This document shows positions 48,901 through 55,640 of a stretch of 64,000 bases of DNA, piece by piece. Origin of the DNA: Arbacia lixula. Its lineage: Eukaryota > Echinodermata > Echinoidea > Arbacioida > Arbaciidae. The stretch is from the NCBI GenBank assembly GCA_963669155.1, contig OZ022595.1, forward strand, positions 5,761,642 through 5,825,641, given 5' to 3'. The position numbers were made by a program, and so were the translations under genes. The notes below the pieces were generated by a model. That model ran no database searches and was not told where the DNA came from. It was given only the letters and a program-made list of their open reading frames with translations. Position 1 is the first letter of the stretch, and each line of letters opens with the position of its first letter.

Positions 48901-51082
48901 ATTCAAAAGTAATTATGGATATAATCATGAAATGTACCATTATGATGTCTACACAAATTTGATAAAAGTATGAAGCTTGATTTACTTGTTTTCGTTGATG
49001 TAATAATTCATATTCCATTGCTTCTTATAGAAGCAAAATAGTTTGCTGCACCATGTACTGTTATAACTAGTTATTGATATACAATAATGCACAGGTGCAC
49101 CACATGTTTACATGACACTTGAGGGATATGGTTTGTAGCTTGTGGCATGAGGTGAAAATATCCACTGAAAAGGTAGACATTTTTTAATGTTTTCATTTAC
49201 AATGTAAATTCATTCTTTGCTGTTACATGTGTCATGTGTACATTAATATCCTTAGTATTCATGGTAGTGTGGTGAATGGTGATGAATCCACTTTCTAAAT
49301 ATTAAACATGTGTTTTGATTATTACATGTGTAATCCAGACACGATAGGTACCAATCGTTTGGCTGCAAGTTGTATTTTCCCCACTGTAACAAATTATATT
49401 TGTTATTGTGTACTTAAATGGGGCAGTTATTCTGTTTGCCCAGTATTTTGGAAGAAATCACAAACTAGTGTCGTGCTTAGCCACTAATTCAAAACTTAAT
49501 GGTTTTGATATTTGATATATCACACAAATTCCAATTGCATGAAGCCAGAATTTAGAATATCAATGATATTTTGTTGAGATTTATTCAATGTTATGTCTGT
49601 AATCAACCAAATGAATACACTTTTAACATGGACATTTCTATGCACTTCATAGTAAACTGCAATACATGTAGAGGTTTGCTTGAAAGTTAATACTGTAAAT
49701 GCAATGTTTGATATCGTATATTCGTTTGGTGTATTTTCCTTGCCAGGATGATTGTAAATCTAGTTACATGATTATATAAAGTATGTAAATATGTAAATAT
49801 GTGGTTTTGAGTTCTTAGTTTGCATGTGTTTGTTGGGAGTGTGTATGTATGTGGGTCTGCAATTGCACACTGTGTTTTGTATGTGACTGTGAGTAATCAC
49901 TGAGTATGAGTCTAGGTATGGGGATGTAATATGTTTTTTTTTCTGGATTGTGTGTATATGACTTGTGCGTGTTAGCCGCTTTGTTATCATCTAAAGAACG
50001 ATTCTTCCCAGTTCATATCTCATAACCATAGTGTTTGCTGAACGGCGGCGCGCACACAGATAACATAGCTCTGGTGCAATGCACTCTCGGACTGAGCGTC
50101 GGTCGCGTATGACGCGCTGCATCATTGCGCACACCCAGTTTCCTACGCGCGCAAGCAATGCGATCCTCCCAGCACGGTTCGTGGCAACGCAAATATGCAC
50201 GTACGTGTACATGTAACACTTCGTGAAAACGATGTGCACACAAGAACACGGTCTTGGCGTTTTCACGAACCGTGCTCCTAGACTATAAACTCGATACACC
50301 CCTGTAGCAAGAATGTGTGCAGGAGTTATGAAATAATATTTACATTATAAGAAACTTCAAATCATATACGTCCACATCAAAGTAAAAATTGGGCCAAAAG
50401 ATGAAGAAAACGCATTCAAATCGCAATTTGAAAACAGTTGTTAACTTCGAACGCGATCATCTCGGAAACTCTTTTTCGTGCTAAACGCGCACGCGTAACG
50501 GTTCGTGAAAACAGCGACGTGTTTTTACTTTTTGTATTTTTTTAAAATATGTATACAAATGCATTATTTACATGCACATAATATATCATTTATTATATGA
50601 TGTTATATTAAATCATCATGAAACATTTTCATGAGCATGCTAATATTTCCAAGACGGTAAAACTACATATTACATCCTGAATGAATGCATCCAATCATTG
50701 TAGCAAGCAATTCGGTATGGCAGATTTATGTTAATCAGTTAACAATGCTACAATGAACAAACCCATGTTTATATTCCTGTCCGTATTAACGGTGAACATA
50801 TAGCTTGAACACATTATCTTATGAGGTTTGTATCCGTGAAATTAGTGCTAGGCATGTTCAAACAAGCATGATTTCACATTAGCTGCGATATAAAACCTCA
50901 GTCCGGGAGCACATACCTGAGGCCTAATAAAGCTACTCGCAGCACATGCTACGCGGACCTCTTTCGAGTTACTCCTAAATGATATGTGAATACTCACATT
51001 GTTGTGCCTGTTCTGCGCTTGTAAAGATGATTACCCCCATACAAGCTAGGACGAGCAGGGCATGGCTTCGAACCAGAGGCAT
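11640..51082 (-). CDS. Multi-exon CUB-SRCR-WSC-Sushi single-pass membrane receptor
   Basis: Eight exons on the minus strand join as 51082-50998, 45724-45389, 41928-41707, 34163-34080, 33385-33140, 32724-32533, 15361-15235 and 12957-11640. The total is 2610 bases in one frame, giving 869 residues and a TAA stop. Each exon is bounded by AG and GT sites, and every junction keeps the frame: six phase-1 junctions and then one phase-2. Predicted order: signal peptide (1-23), CUB (about 35-138), SRCR (146-242), WSC (about 246-324), Sushi (327-386), transmembrane helix (396-416), cytoplasmic tail (417-869). The extracellular part resembles scavenger or lectin-like receptors of marine deuterostomes. 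The ligand is unknown; pathogen or glycan binding is only an inference from the domain families. No known orthologue is claimed. Further exons could be missing from the long introns, but none is needed for a continuous product. Confidence 0.85.
12958..15234 (-). other. Last intron of the receptor gene
   Basis: About 2.3 kb, AT-rich, joining the membrane and tail exons. No transposon protein, tandem repeat or extra exon was recognised. Confidence 0.6.
15235..15361 (-). CDS. Exon 7: transmembrane helix encoded by an ATC microsatellite
   Basis: This 127-base exon is phase 1 at the acceptor (CCTGGGACAG) and phase 2 at the donor (CCAG then GTATTA, a weaker donor). It encodes R-K-D-L-Y-Y, then about 21 hydrophobic residues (396-416) of which 14 are Ile, and then P-R-S-R-N-Y-V-I-R-K. 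The basic cluster after the helix fits the cytoplasmic side. On the plus strand the helix is a degenerate GAT/GGT repeat, so it could be dismissed as simple sequence. The lengths, both phases and the position between ectodomain and tail all fit. No other membrane-spanning exon was found between 12957 and 32533. Confidence 0.75.
15362..18519 (-). other. Intron sequence between Sushi and membrane exons, gene-proximal part
   Basis: AT-rich sequence without a supported exon. A short ATTACC microsatellite lies near 18460-18480, at the 3' edge of the LINE that follows. Confidence 0.5.
18520..20975 (-). pseudogene. Decayed non-LTR retrotransposon with endonuclease and reverse transcriptase
   Basis: Broken minus-strand frames run in the order expected for a LINE. 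An endonuclease start lies near 20970-20720 (KATAVLLEKTDSSRLMIPGY). Further on are GPDNIPPEFLLHCG (about 19800), AGFRRGRSIIDPIVKL (about 19520), ALVFSPAQYAAP (about 19200) and a C-terminal zinc-knuckle-like end, LHRLRTGVGRFNSNMHRWGL with CMCGPTEHTAHHILHECP (about 18700-18800). Motif pieces sit in different frames, so it is inactive. It is probably 5' truncated. The family resembles Jockey/CR1-clade elements of marine invertebrates. Confidence 0.85.
21389..21468. repeat. 40-bp tandem duplication
   Basis: Two head-to-tail copies of a 40-base unit beginning ACTACACCTCCA and ending AATAAGCTCTC, with two differences. Confidence 0.85.
22120..22195. repeat. G-run and GT microsatellite
   Basis: A G run, a GGT-rich patch, a pure GT array of about 24 bases and a second G run. 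Apparent frames on either strand here are simple-sequence artefacts. Confidence 0.95.
23600..25760. repeat. Left arm: tandem array of about 244-bp units
   Basis: A conserved GGTTGAAAC-like anchor recurs near 23641, 23886, 24126, 24370, 24613, 24863, 25106, 25350 and 25592, giving nine units of 240-250 bp. Each unit also has TTCAAAACATATA, a GGTCATCTCCTGACC-like segment and a CGGACAAAAT block. Units two apart (for example 24.06-24.24 and 24.54-24.72 kb) are more alike than neighbours, suggesting amplification as dimers of about 487 bp. Confidence 0.85.
26131..26385 (-). CDS. Unrecognised open frame inside the foldback centre
   Basis: An 84-codon minus-strand frame encodes a hydrophobic, glycine-rich peptide including GGTIITGRYHGG and LGLIIYFGTFGGKV. 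The local base composition is less AT-rich than its surroundings and the peptide looks protein-like. No family can be named with confidence. It could be a fragment of a host gene captured between the arms or a remnant of an element protein. It may also be chance. Confidence 0.25.
   Translation of the reverse strand: MYVQILTPKQTWPLHAFVVDVAGKHMSYCVHTMQATELKIGGTIITGRYHGGTILPSPLGLIIYFGTFGGKVMAMFTICHVSIH
28140..29640. repeat. Right arm: inverted array of about 244-bp units
   Basis: Six units in reverse orientation to the left arm, with TTTCAACC anchors near 28330, 28595, 28838, 29080, 29322 and 29568. The array is three units shorter than the left arm, so the arms are unequal in length. Confidence 0.85.
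30444..31520. mobile_element. TIR element built on CGCGAAGTTA repeats
   Basis: The left end has CATTCTCATTGCA followed by AAATCGCGAAGTTAG. The right end, read in reverse, has CATTCTCATTACAAAAAATC and then CGAAGTTA. Extra copies of ATCGCGAAGTTA in both orientations cluster at 30480-30660 and 31400-31500. About 1.07 kb with no transposase, so likely a non-autonomous DNA transposon. The target duplication was not resolved. Confidence 0.65.
31985..32075. repeat. Perfect 28-bp palindrome with a near copy
   Basis: The palindrome at 31985-32012 has the half-site CATGCATCCGGTAA. A second copy at 32026-32053 differs by one base, and a third half-site follows near 32058. Together they can form cruciforms or hairpins. 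Confidence 0.9.
32134..32300. repeat. Long hairpin, MITE-like
   Basis: A stem of about 60 bases pairs CAGATGATGCACAGGTTTA, GTGGGTCAGTAGGATTGTG and GGTACCTCTGAATT with their complements on the right side. A loop of about 40 bases separates the arms. It lies about 230 bases beyond the Sushi exon's 3' end, in the intron. Confidence 0.85.
32533..32724 (-). CDS. Exon 6: Sushi (CCP) domain
   Basis: This 192-base phase 1-1 exon has acceptor CTCATCAG and donor GTGAGG. It encodes residues about 325-389. It has the four-cysteine complement control repeat pattern: FCEPLEISHG, then SISCEDGYNL, RLQCGPG and PVWKESIPTC, including the conserved Gly-Tyr and the Trp before the last Cys. Such modules mediate protein binding in complement regulators and adhesion molecules. 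Splicing straight to the membrane exon gives a very short stalk (I-E-M-P-V-R-K-D-L) before the helix, so this is likely the membrane-proximal ectodomain module. Confidence 0.88.
33140..33385 (-). CDS. Exon 5: WSC domain
   Basis: This 246-base phase 1-1 exon has acceptor TTTTCCAACTAG and donor GTGAGT. It encodes residues 243-325. The WSC pattern is visible: GYIGCYGF, then SDCVSSC, an Ile-Arg-Gly-Glu-Arg-Cys-Leu-Cys stretch, a later Asp-Glu-Cys, and the closing WRRVYT. WSC domains are cysteine-rich carbohydrate-binding modules known from yeast stress sensors, polycystins and kremen. The usual C-x-G-N near the end is not obvious, so this is a divergent member. It sits between the SRCR and Sushi exons. 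Confidence 0.82.
33545..33925. mobile_element. MITE with 12-bp terminal repeats
   Basis: Perfect terminal inverted repeats, CTATTACCGACC at the left and its complement at the right, bound about 380 bases in the intron between SRCR exon 4 and the WSC exon. The interior is CpG-containing and has no coding capacity. Confidence 0.65.
34080..34163 (-). CDS. Exon 4: SRCR domain, second part
   Basis: This short 84-base phase 1-1 exon has acceptor TTCATTCCAG and donor GTAAGT. It encodes residues 215-243, including RTYLLDNCSVSYEEC and NGLRVQCH. This fits the second half of an SRCR domain, where a hydrophobic LD pair is followed by spaced cysteines. With exon 3 it gives a domain of about 97 residues and eight cysteines, a normal SRCR length. 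Only one of the three frames is open through the exon and it matches the phases on both sides. Confidence 0.78.
34164..35269 (-). other. Intron stretch upstream of exon 4
   Basis: AT-rich intron sequence with a run of about 15 C near 34963-34977. No exon or element was supported. Confidence 0.5.
35336..35430. mobile_element. Short GC-rich palindromic insert in the LINE
   Basis: About 95 bases with GGCCGGCC repeated four times interrupt the LINE frame between S-V-E-S-V-L and V-F-N-C-V-V-W-F-G. The outer ends (CCGCATTTA and the complement of CCCCATTTA) form imperfect terminal repeats. This suggests a very small MITE or other insertion. Confidence 0.5.
37580..40222. mobile_element. Element Y: nested inside element X with perfect 8-bp target duplication
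   Basis: Both ends read GGGTTAGGCCATTTCCTGAC in inverted orientation, and the inverted repeats run for about 140 bases, including tandem GACCTAGTCTTTCT units. The flanks ATTCTGTC (37572-37579 and 40223-40230) are identical. The second X copy at 54 kb has the same site uninterrupted, which defines this insertion directly. A 9-bp reading of the duplication is equally possible. Inside are a duplicated CpG-rich segment (37712-37806) and an inner hairpin near 38800-38935, but no recognisable transposase. Confidence 0.85.
37712..37806. repeat. CpG-rich direct repeat inside element Y
   Basis: Two tandem copies of about 50 bases, each with CGAACATTCGCGCCGGCGCG and GGCGGCCAGGAGGCGCA. They stand out from the AT-rich surroundings. 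Confidence 0.85.
41417..41518 (-). CDS. Possible optional exon duplicating the SRCR cysteine cluster
   Basis: This 102-base open stretch is phase 1-1 with no stop. Its donor is a strong GTGAGT, but its acceptor (ACCAAAAG) has a weak pyrimidine tract. The 3' half encodes NGACAGKSCIKAPQC, almost the same as the end of exon 3 about 290 bases upstream; the 5' half is unrelated. If included between exons 3 and 4 it would add 34 residues and keep the frame. It is either an alternatively spliced module made by partial exon duplication or a decaying copy. The conserved donor and reading frame argue slightly for use; the poor acceptor argues against it. Confidence 0.4.
41707..41928 (-). CDS. Exon 3: SRCR domain, first part
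   Basis: This 222-base exon is phase 1-1, with acceptor GGTATAG and donor GTAAGT. It encodes residues about 141-215 and opens with the SRCR start VRFVNS, followed by EEGLVELL, W-T-R-V-C-E-D and the family hallmark VICRQLGYP. It ends with the cysteine cluster GACAGKNCVKAPQC. SRCR domains bind polyanions, microbial surfaces or other proteins. The domain finishes in the exon at 34163-34080, about 7.5 kb away across an intron full of transposons. A 157-bp tandem array begins only about 50 bases upstream of the acceptor. Confidence 0.88.
41981..42608. repeat. Four-copy 157-bp tandem repeat
   Basis: Copies begin at 41981, 42138, 42295 and 42452, each with TTCAATGGAATGATAATTAT. Only a few positions differ among them (for example AATAATATC or AATGATATC), indicating recent expansion. 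The array lies in the intron about 50 bases upstream of the SRCR exon 3 acceptor. Confidence 0.97.
42817..43075. mobile_element. MITE with about 64-bp inverted repeats
   Basis: The left arm CATCAAAGGTAGAAATTAAC and onward is mirrored by the right arm, which ends TCCCTTCTATGATG. The strongly conserved inner block AGGATAATAGACAGAATTTA occurs in both arms. There is no coding capacity. Confidence 0.85.
43703..44227. repeat. Duplicated segment, copy 1
   Basis: About 520 bases beginning with a C/T run and AGAGGGTAGGATT, containing CTTCGATGACAATGGTACCA and GCGTGTTAAACATATGG. A second direct copy is at 44509-45020. Confidence 0.8.
44509..45020. repeat. Duplicated segment, copy 2
   Basis: Direct second copy of the 43703-44227 segment, about 800 bases downstream, with moderate divergence. 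Between the copies is unrelated T/C-rich sequence. Confidence 0.8.
45389..45724 (-). CDS. Exon 2: CUB domain
   Basis: This 336-base exon is phase 1 on both sides. Its acceptor is CTGCAG and its donor GTGAGT. It encodes residues about 29-141. The CUB signature is clear: C-D-R-E-V-T-I-T-S-P-E-F-P-E-K-YP at the start, then a WNI strand, a middle region with LLISDPLS, and the closing GNCLTISFTSS and GFNLSISCYE strands. CUB domains are extracellular beta-sandwiches that bind proteins or glycans. The second cysteine of the usual first disulphide is missing: the segment reads A-N-I-E-W where C-x-W is expected. The first Cys may therefore be free or pair elsewhere. The domain follows directly after the signal peptide. 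Confidence 0.88.
46009..46220. repeat. Cluster of GTTTTCACGAACCG motifs, left
   Basis: GTTTTCACGAACCG occurs within 46014-46027 and at 46205-46218, with a reverse GGTTCGTGA near 46174. A 25-base stretch at 46009-46033 is perfectly inverted at 50494-50518. Confidence 0.75.
46755..47323. mobile_element. MITE with long inverted repeats
   Basis: The left end AAAGGGTTACTAAATGAG and right end GCAACCCTTAG are inverted. The match continues through AAGTTCCCAC, TAAAATTATCCACTAAA and GTCTCATTTTGACGA for about 130 bases. Total about 570 bases with no coding capacity. Confidence 0.85.
48513..48551. repeat. GGT microsatellite and G run
   Basis: A GGT array running into about 13 G. Simple sequence. Confidence 0.95.
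50040..50519. repeat. CpG-rich patch with GTTTTCACGAACCG inverted repeats
   Basis: GTTTTCACGAACCG at 50259-50272 and its complement within 50499-50513 bound a MITE-like unit of about 265 bases. More half-copies lie near 50174 and 50220. The adjoining 50040-50180 is rich in CpG and CGCG. Open frames in this patch are probably due to composition. Confidence 0.65.
50998..51082 (-). CDS. Exon 1: signal peptide
   Basis: The first coding exon has 28 codons plus one base. It starts at an ATG with A at position -3. A short basic start (Met-Pro-Leu-Val-Arg) is followed by a hydrophobic stretch, LLVLACMGVIIF, and then Thr-Ser-Ala before Glu-Gln, a good signal peptidase site after residue 23. The exon ends at a strong GTGAGT donor in phase 1, matching the phase of the CUB exon acceptor. 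A TTTCACAG about 20 bases upstream of the ATG could be an acceptor joining an untranslated exon. No promoter element was identified. It is the only exon with these properties found upstream of the CUB exon. Confidence 0.8.
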
Positions 51083-51479
51083 GATCACGTGTAAATAATA
51101 TCTGTGAAATATTATATAGAACGGTATGTAAAGTGCTTAGAAAATGTCATCCCATGCAAGGTCCTGACATAAACGCAACCATGGCACGTGCGTCCTTGGA
51201 CAGAATACTTCATTCACATTTCTGCTCTTCACCCAGGTATAGAAATTCAAGTAAATAAAGGATTAAAACAAATAAGAGGTCAAAGTAATGATTATGATGT
51301 CAAAACAAATGAACAGTTACAATCATAGTTCCATAAACATACCCAGCTATTTTTCAAGAGAGGGAGAGGGTGGGGGTGGGTGGGGGGGGGGGGGGGTAGC
51401 CTCATTCAGTTGGGTCGCCGGAGTGTGTTTGAATGCAAATCATCGGTATATTATTTTCACTATAGGTGTGGCATAACCC

Positions 51480-51870
51480 AAACGGGAAGCACTCGTTATT
51501 CCGAAGGTTCGTTAGTCCGAAAAAGAAATAAGGTTCGTTATTTCGGAGGTTCGTTAGTCCGAAAAAGAAATAAGGCTCGTTATTCCGAAAGATCGTTATT
51601 CCGAAGATTCAGACTAACGAACTTTCAGAAAAACGAACCTTATTTCGTTTTCGGATTAACGAACCCTCTGAGTATCGAATCTTATTTAGTTTTCGGATTA
51701 ACGAACCTTCGGAATAACGAACCTTCGGAATAACGCCACAATGCTCGGAATAACCAACGAACCCCTTTTCGTTTTCGGACTAACGAGCATCTAGGTATAT
51801 GCAATGTACGTGTTTCGGAATTACGAACTTTCGGAATAACGAATCTGCGGAATATCGAACTGTAACCACC
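51480..51870. repeat. Array of TTCGTTATTCCGAA-type motifs
   Basis: About 390 bases made of variants of TTCGTTAKTCCGAA in both orientations, mixed with AAAAGAAATAAGG spacers. The left half is mainly one orientation and the right half mainly the other, so the whole can fold back. Frames in it are repeat artefacts. Confidence 0.85.
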
Positions 51871-52479
51871 CAAACGCCCTTCTTAGTAGCTTGTGGTTAT
51901 AATCACAAGTAATAGTTTTGGAATATTACATTATTTGTCATACTTTGACGGTGTATGTGATTATCAAAAGCTGGATTGAAGCTTTCCTTTGTTCTCTTCA
52001 ATCATCCAGTTAGATTCAATTTACTGTACCGACAAAAAATGACTTGCCCCCCCCCCAAAAAAAAAAAACACCACCAAATAATAATCAACGAAAAATAATT
52101 GATTCTGAGCTTACGTCGTAGGAGGTAGCCAGTAGCTGATCTGCTTGGATTGTTCAAAGCTTTATGTTTTAAAATCTGTTAGTATCATCATCAACCATGG
52201 ATTTTCTTGAAAGATAACATACATTTAGTTGATTTTATTTAGAATCGAACAACCAAAATTAAAATATATCTTCTTACAATGGTCAAAACTCATTAAAATC
52301 ATATCCTTATAAAGTCCCTTTATATATACAACATGTAACTTGAAATGGTCGGCAAGTCACGCGGCCGAGCACATGTATCCCCCGAACCCATCGAATCATC
52401 CATCATCGCGATATACCCCCCCCCCCCCACCCACCAAAAGTGATAGGCATCTTTACCTTCTATTATTACTTCTGTATGC

Positions 52480-52890
52480 CAAATGTTATGACAAACTGAA
52501 CCCCCCCCCCCGAAATATGACATGGCATCCTATAAAAGTTAGAACAATGAGGGCGCTGTCACAGAAAAATTACTGTTACGAAGAATGACACCCCCACCTC
52601 CCAATAAACCTCCAAAGCAAGTTTGAATAAAAACGGACAACACATGTGACCAACAGATCACATACAGGTAATGTGACATGGCACCCAAATCGGAACACTG
52701 GGGGCGCCATCACCGAATACTTATGTGGTCTAGAGTAAGAATGACCACCCATAGACCTACACAGCAAGTTTGAATAAAATCCTTTGGTATTACAACAAAG
52801 AATTTTTTTTTTTTTGGCAAATTCAGACCTATCAGGTTGATCTTTGTAAAAGGCGAAATATTGGGGGCAACATCACCAAAAGTTATAGGT
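52480..52890. repeat. Diverged tandem repeat, about 150 bp
   Basis: A GGGCGC-x3-TCAC segment recurs near 52551, 52701 and 52863. CAAGTTTGAATAAAA recurs near 52619 and 52761. Roughly three diverged units with C-run interruptions lie just before the LINE. Confidence 0.65.
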
Positions 52891-53863
52891 GTCTAGAGTT
52901 GACTATGATACACGTACACAACATCAACAAGGCCCCAGGGCCTGACCAAGTCTCTAATAGGACCCTTAGACTGTGTAAGAATCAGTTACCAGGTGTGTTC
53001 ATTAAACTGGTCAATTACTCATTGGATCAGGGAATAATACCCCTCCTTTGGAAGATGTCTTTGATAAAGCCCATCTCAAAGAAAAGGAAAATGATTTTCG
53101 ACCTATCTCACTTACCAGCGGTGTAATGAAGTGCTTTGAAAAGGTTATGTTAAAACGCCTCATCAAATACACTTCATCCTTCGCTGACCCAATGCAGTTC
53201 GCGTACAGGTGTAAAAGAGGTGTCGCTGATGCGGTACTGACAAACCTGCACAAGGTATACTCTCACTTGGACAAACGAAAATATATGTAAGATCTACTTT
53301 TGTAGATTTTTCTAGTGCCTTCAACACTATTGTCCCACACCTACTTGTGAAGAAACTGATAGCTTTCAGGTTCCTCCCAAGATAATTTTATGGATTCAAA
53401 ATTTCCTCAGCGACAGACCACAAAAAGTAGTTATGGGAGATGTTCAGTACATTGAGAGAATAGTTCGTACAGGAGAACCGCAAGGTTGTGTTTTGAGTCC
53501 GGCACTTTTCTCCTTGTATACTAGTGACTGTCGGTGTACTAGCTGTGAGTGTAGCATCATTAAATAATTATGCTGACGACACCGTAATTACCGGGTACAT
53601 TTCCGATAGTGTTGATTCATATGTCACGACGATAGCAAATTTTGTGGAGTGGTGCGATGACCACTATCTGGTATTAAATGTAACCAAAACAAAAGAGCTG
53701 ATAATAGAGTTCCGCCGTTATTTCACCGAACATAAGGCAGTATCTGTTCATGGAGAAGATGTAGAACAAGTGAAGGAATACAAATACCTGGGAACGTTTA
53801 TAATTAATTCGCTGAAATGGTCAAGGAATGTGGAACGAAATCAAAAGAAAGTAAATAAGAGGC

Positions 53864-55222
53864 CAGGGGCGTAGACAACGGGGGGATGAGGGGGATGCAT
53901 CCCCCCACTTTACAAGGTGGGGGGGGGGGGGATGGCATGTACAATCATCCCCCCAGGTTTGGGGGAATGATATTCCCTTAATAGGTCATAATGATGATAA
54001 TAATAGTAAAAATAATAATGATAACAATCATATTAATAATGATAATTATCATGATGATGATATTAATGATGATCATTATTGTAATCGTGTTTATTAGTAT
54101 TAGCCGCATTCACATGGTGAAAGCCAATTCAGACGGTAAAAAAGAGAAAATCTTACAAGTATTTTGTGGTTATCTTGTGGTTTGTCTTCACTAAGCAAAA
54201 TAACATGACTTTTTATCAAAGTAGTTTTGGGCAAAATAATTTGGCAGGATTGTTTCTCACCATATTGACTAACTTCTGTGTGAAAATCACATTAATCCAA
54301 ATATCCAATAAGTCATGCGTGAGTGGGCAAATTTAAGAGGCAAAAATGTAACTTTTCAAAAGTCACAAGGGTAATTTGGGGTTTCTGTCATATGAATTTT
54401 TGATGAATTCCATTTCTGGTGCATAACTTATGTCTTTTCATTGTTTATCATCCATCTCTCGATGCACCTACGCCTATCCCGACATTCAACCCATTTAACC
54501 CGTTTAAAGATACTCCTCCCTCTGGAGTATGAAACTTTTAAAAAAGCTTTATTTTTGAAAAAAAAAATGCAGCTGGATATTTTGACAAAGATGTAACATG
54601 ACCTGTTATGTAAACATTGGAATTCATTTCCGTGTCATGGTTGAGTGAATACACTTTAAAAATCGCAGAAAATAAAGAAATGCCAAAATGTACTGCTAAA
54701 ACGGCATAACCAATTACCCTCGTGACTTTTGAAAAATTCTCCATTTTTTTGCCTTTAAAATTTGCCGACTCATGCATGAATAATTGGATTAATGTCTTTT
54801 TCACACAGAGGTTAGTCAATAAGTTAAGGAATAATCCTGCAAATTATTTTGCCCAAAACCGCTTCGATAAAAATATGTGCTATTTTGCTTAGGGCGGGGG
54901 GGGGGGGGGGGTGAGGTACTTTTTGGTTGTGTTTAGAAAACAAAAACAAGTGGTGAGTCCGCTAATCAGGAGACCTTGTCTTCCATAACTTTTTAAGGGG
55001 AAAAATATATGTGAGTGTGTCCATTACATAATTCACAGCGTGAATTGTTTTTCGGATTCTAGGATGGCTCATAAAAAGAAGTTGAAAACATCAAAAACTA
55101 AAAACTAAACATCGAAACTATGACTGTCCATTTAAGGCGCCCTCGCTCGGGCGCTTTTGCGCCCTCTCGAGCGTTGGCAGCCCAGTCATCCCCCCAGGTG
55201 TACGAACCTGTCTACGCCACTG
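53864..55222. mobile_element. hAT-like non-autonomous element inside the LINE
   Basis: The ends are CAGGGGCGTAGAC and, in reverse, CAGTGGCGTAGAC. They are flanked by 8-bp sequences TAAGAGGC and CAAGAGGC, which differ at one base. CAGNGGCG termini with 8-bp duplications fit hAT transposons. The LINE reading resumes across it. It carries G/C runs, an AT-rich ATAATGATG patch and a copy of element X, but no transposase. Confidence 0.8.
54192..54935. mobile_element. Element X, second and uninterrupted copy
   Basis: The same family as 37362-40774: CATGACTTTTTATCAAAG and TTTTGGGCAAAATAATTTGG at the left, with the mirrored sequence before a G run and TTGGTTGTGTT at the right. The outermost left part (about 35 bases with the C run) is missing. 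It has the target site of element Y unoccupied (TTTCTGTCATATGAA near 54383). Confidence 0.85.
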
Positions 55223-55640
55223 CAAGAGGCTGTACTTTGTCAGAATAATGAAGAAATTGAAGGAAATAACACACTTATTGTACTGTTCTACAAGTAAATC
55301 ATTCAAAGTGTTCTATCTTACAACTTAGTGTGTTACTTGGCAAATGTTACAAAGGCTAGTCTAAAGAGGCTCGAACAACCAAGAAAGGTTGCCCAACGGA
55401 TAATAGGGGCAGACCTGCCCTCACTTGAGATTATCTATCAAGAAAAAGTCGCTAGCAAAATAAAACTCATTATGTCTAACCTCACCCAACCACTCAACGA
55501 TAATTTCAAGTTCAACAGATCAGGAAAACGTTTATGTGTCCCCCGTACTAGGACCACCCGTTTTAGGCAATCTTTCGTCCCCAACTCGATTCACCTTTTA
55601 AACGCCCAGGCGCGAAGATCAGTCTCCGAAATGTAATAAT

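Larger units (their letters stand above)
52910..55640 (+). pseudogene. CR1-like LINE fragment interrupted by nested insertions
   Basis: The plus-strand frames give NKAPGPDQVSNRTLRL, then DFRPISLTSGVMKCFEKVML, PMQFAYRCKRGVADAVL, FVDFSSAFNTI, NYADDTVITGYISD and VEQVKEYKYLG. The frame breaks at 53863 and resumes at 55223 with RLYFVRIMKK. It ends with RVAQRIIGADLPS-like and VPRTRTTRFRQSFVPNSI segments typical of CR1-type C-termini. It is 5' truncated and inactive, with stops and frameshifts. The family resembles the LINE at 35-41 kb. Confidence 0.88.

Noticed and set aside
50013-50299. Cys/Arg-rich minus frames of about 100 codons
   Set aside because: Two overlapping frames are open because of CpG-rich composition, and the region is part of the GTTTTCACGAACCG repeats.
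51380-51873. Frames made of repeated F-G-L-T-N-P-type peptides
   Set aside because: They translate the TTCGTTATTCCGAA array.
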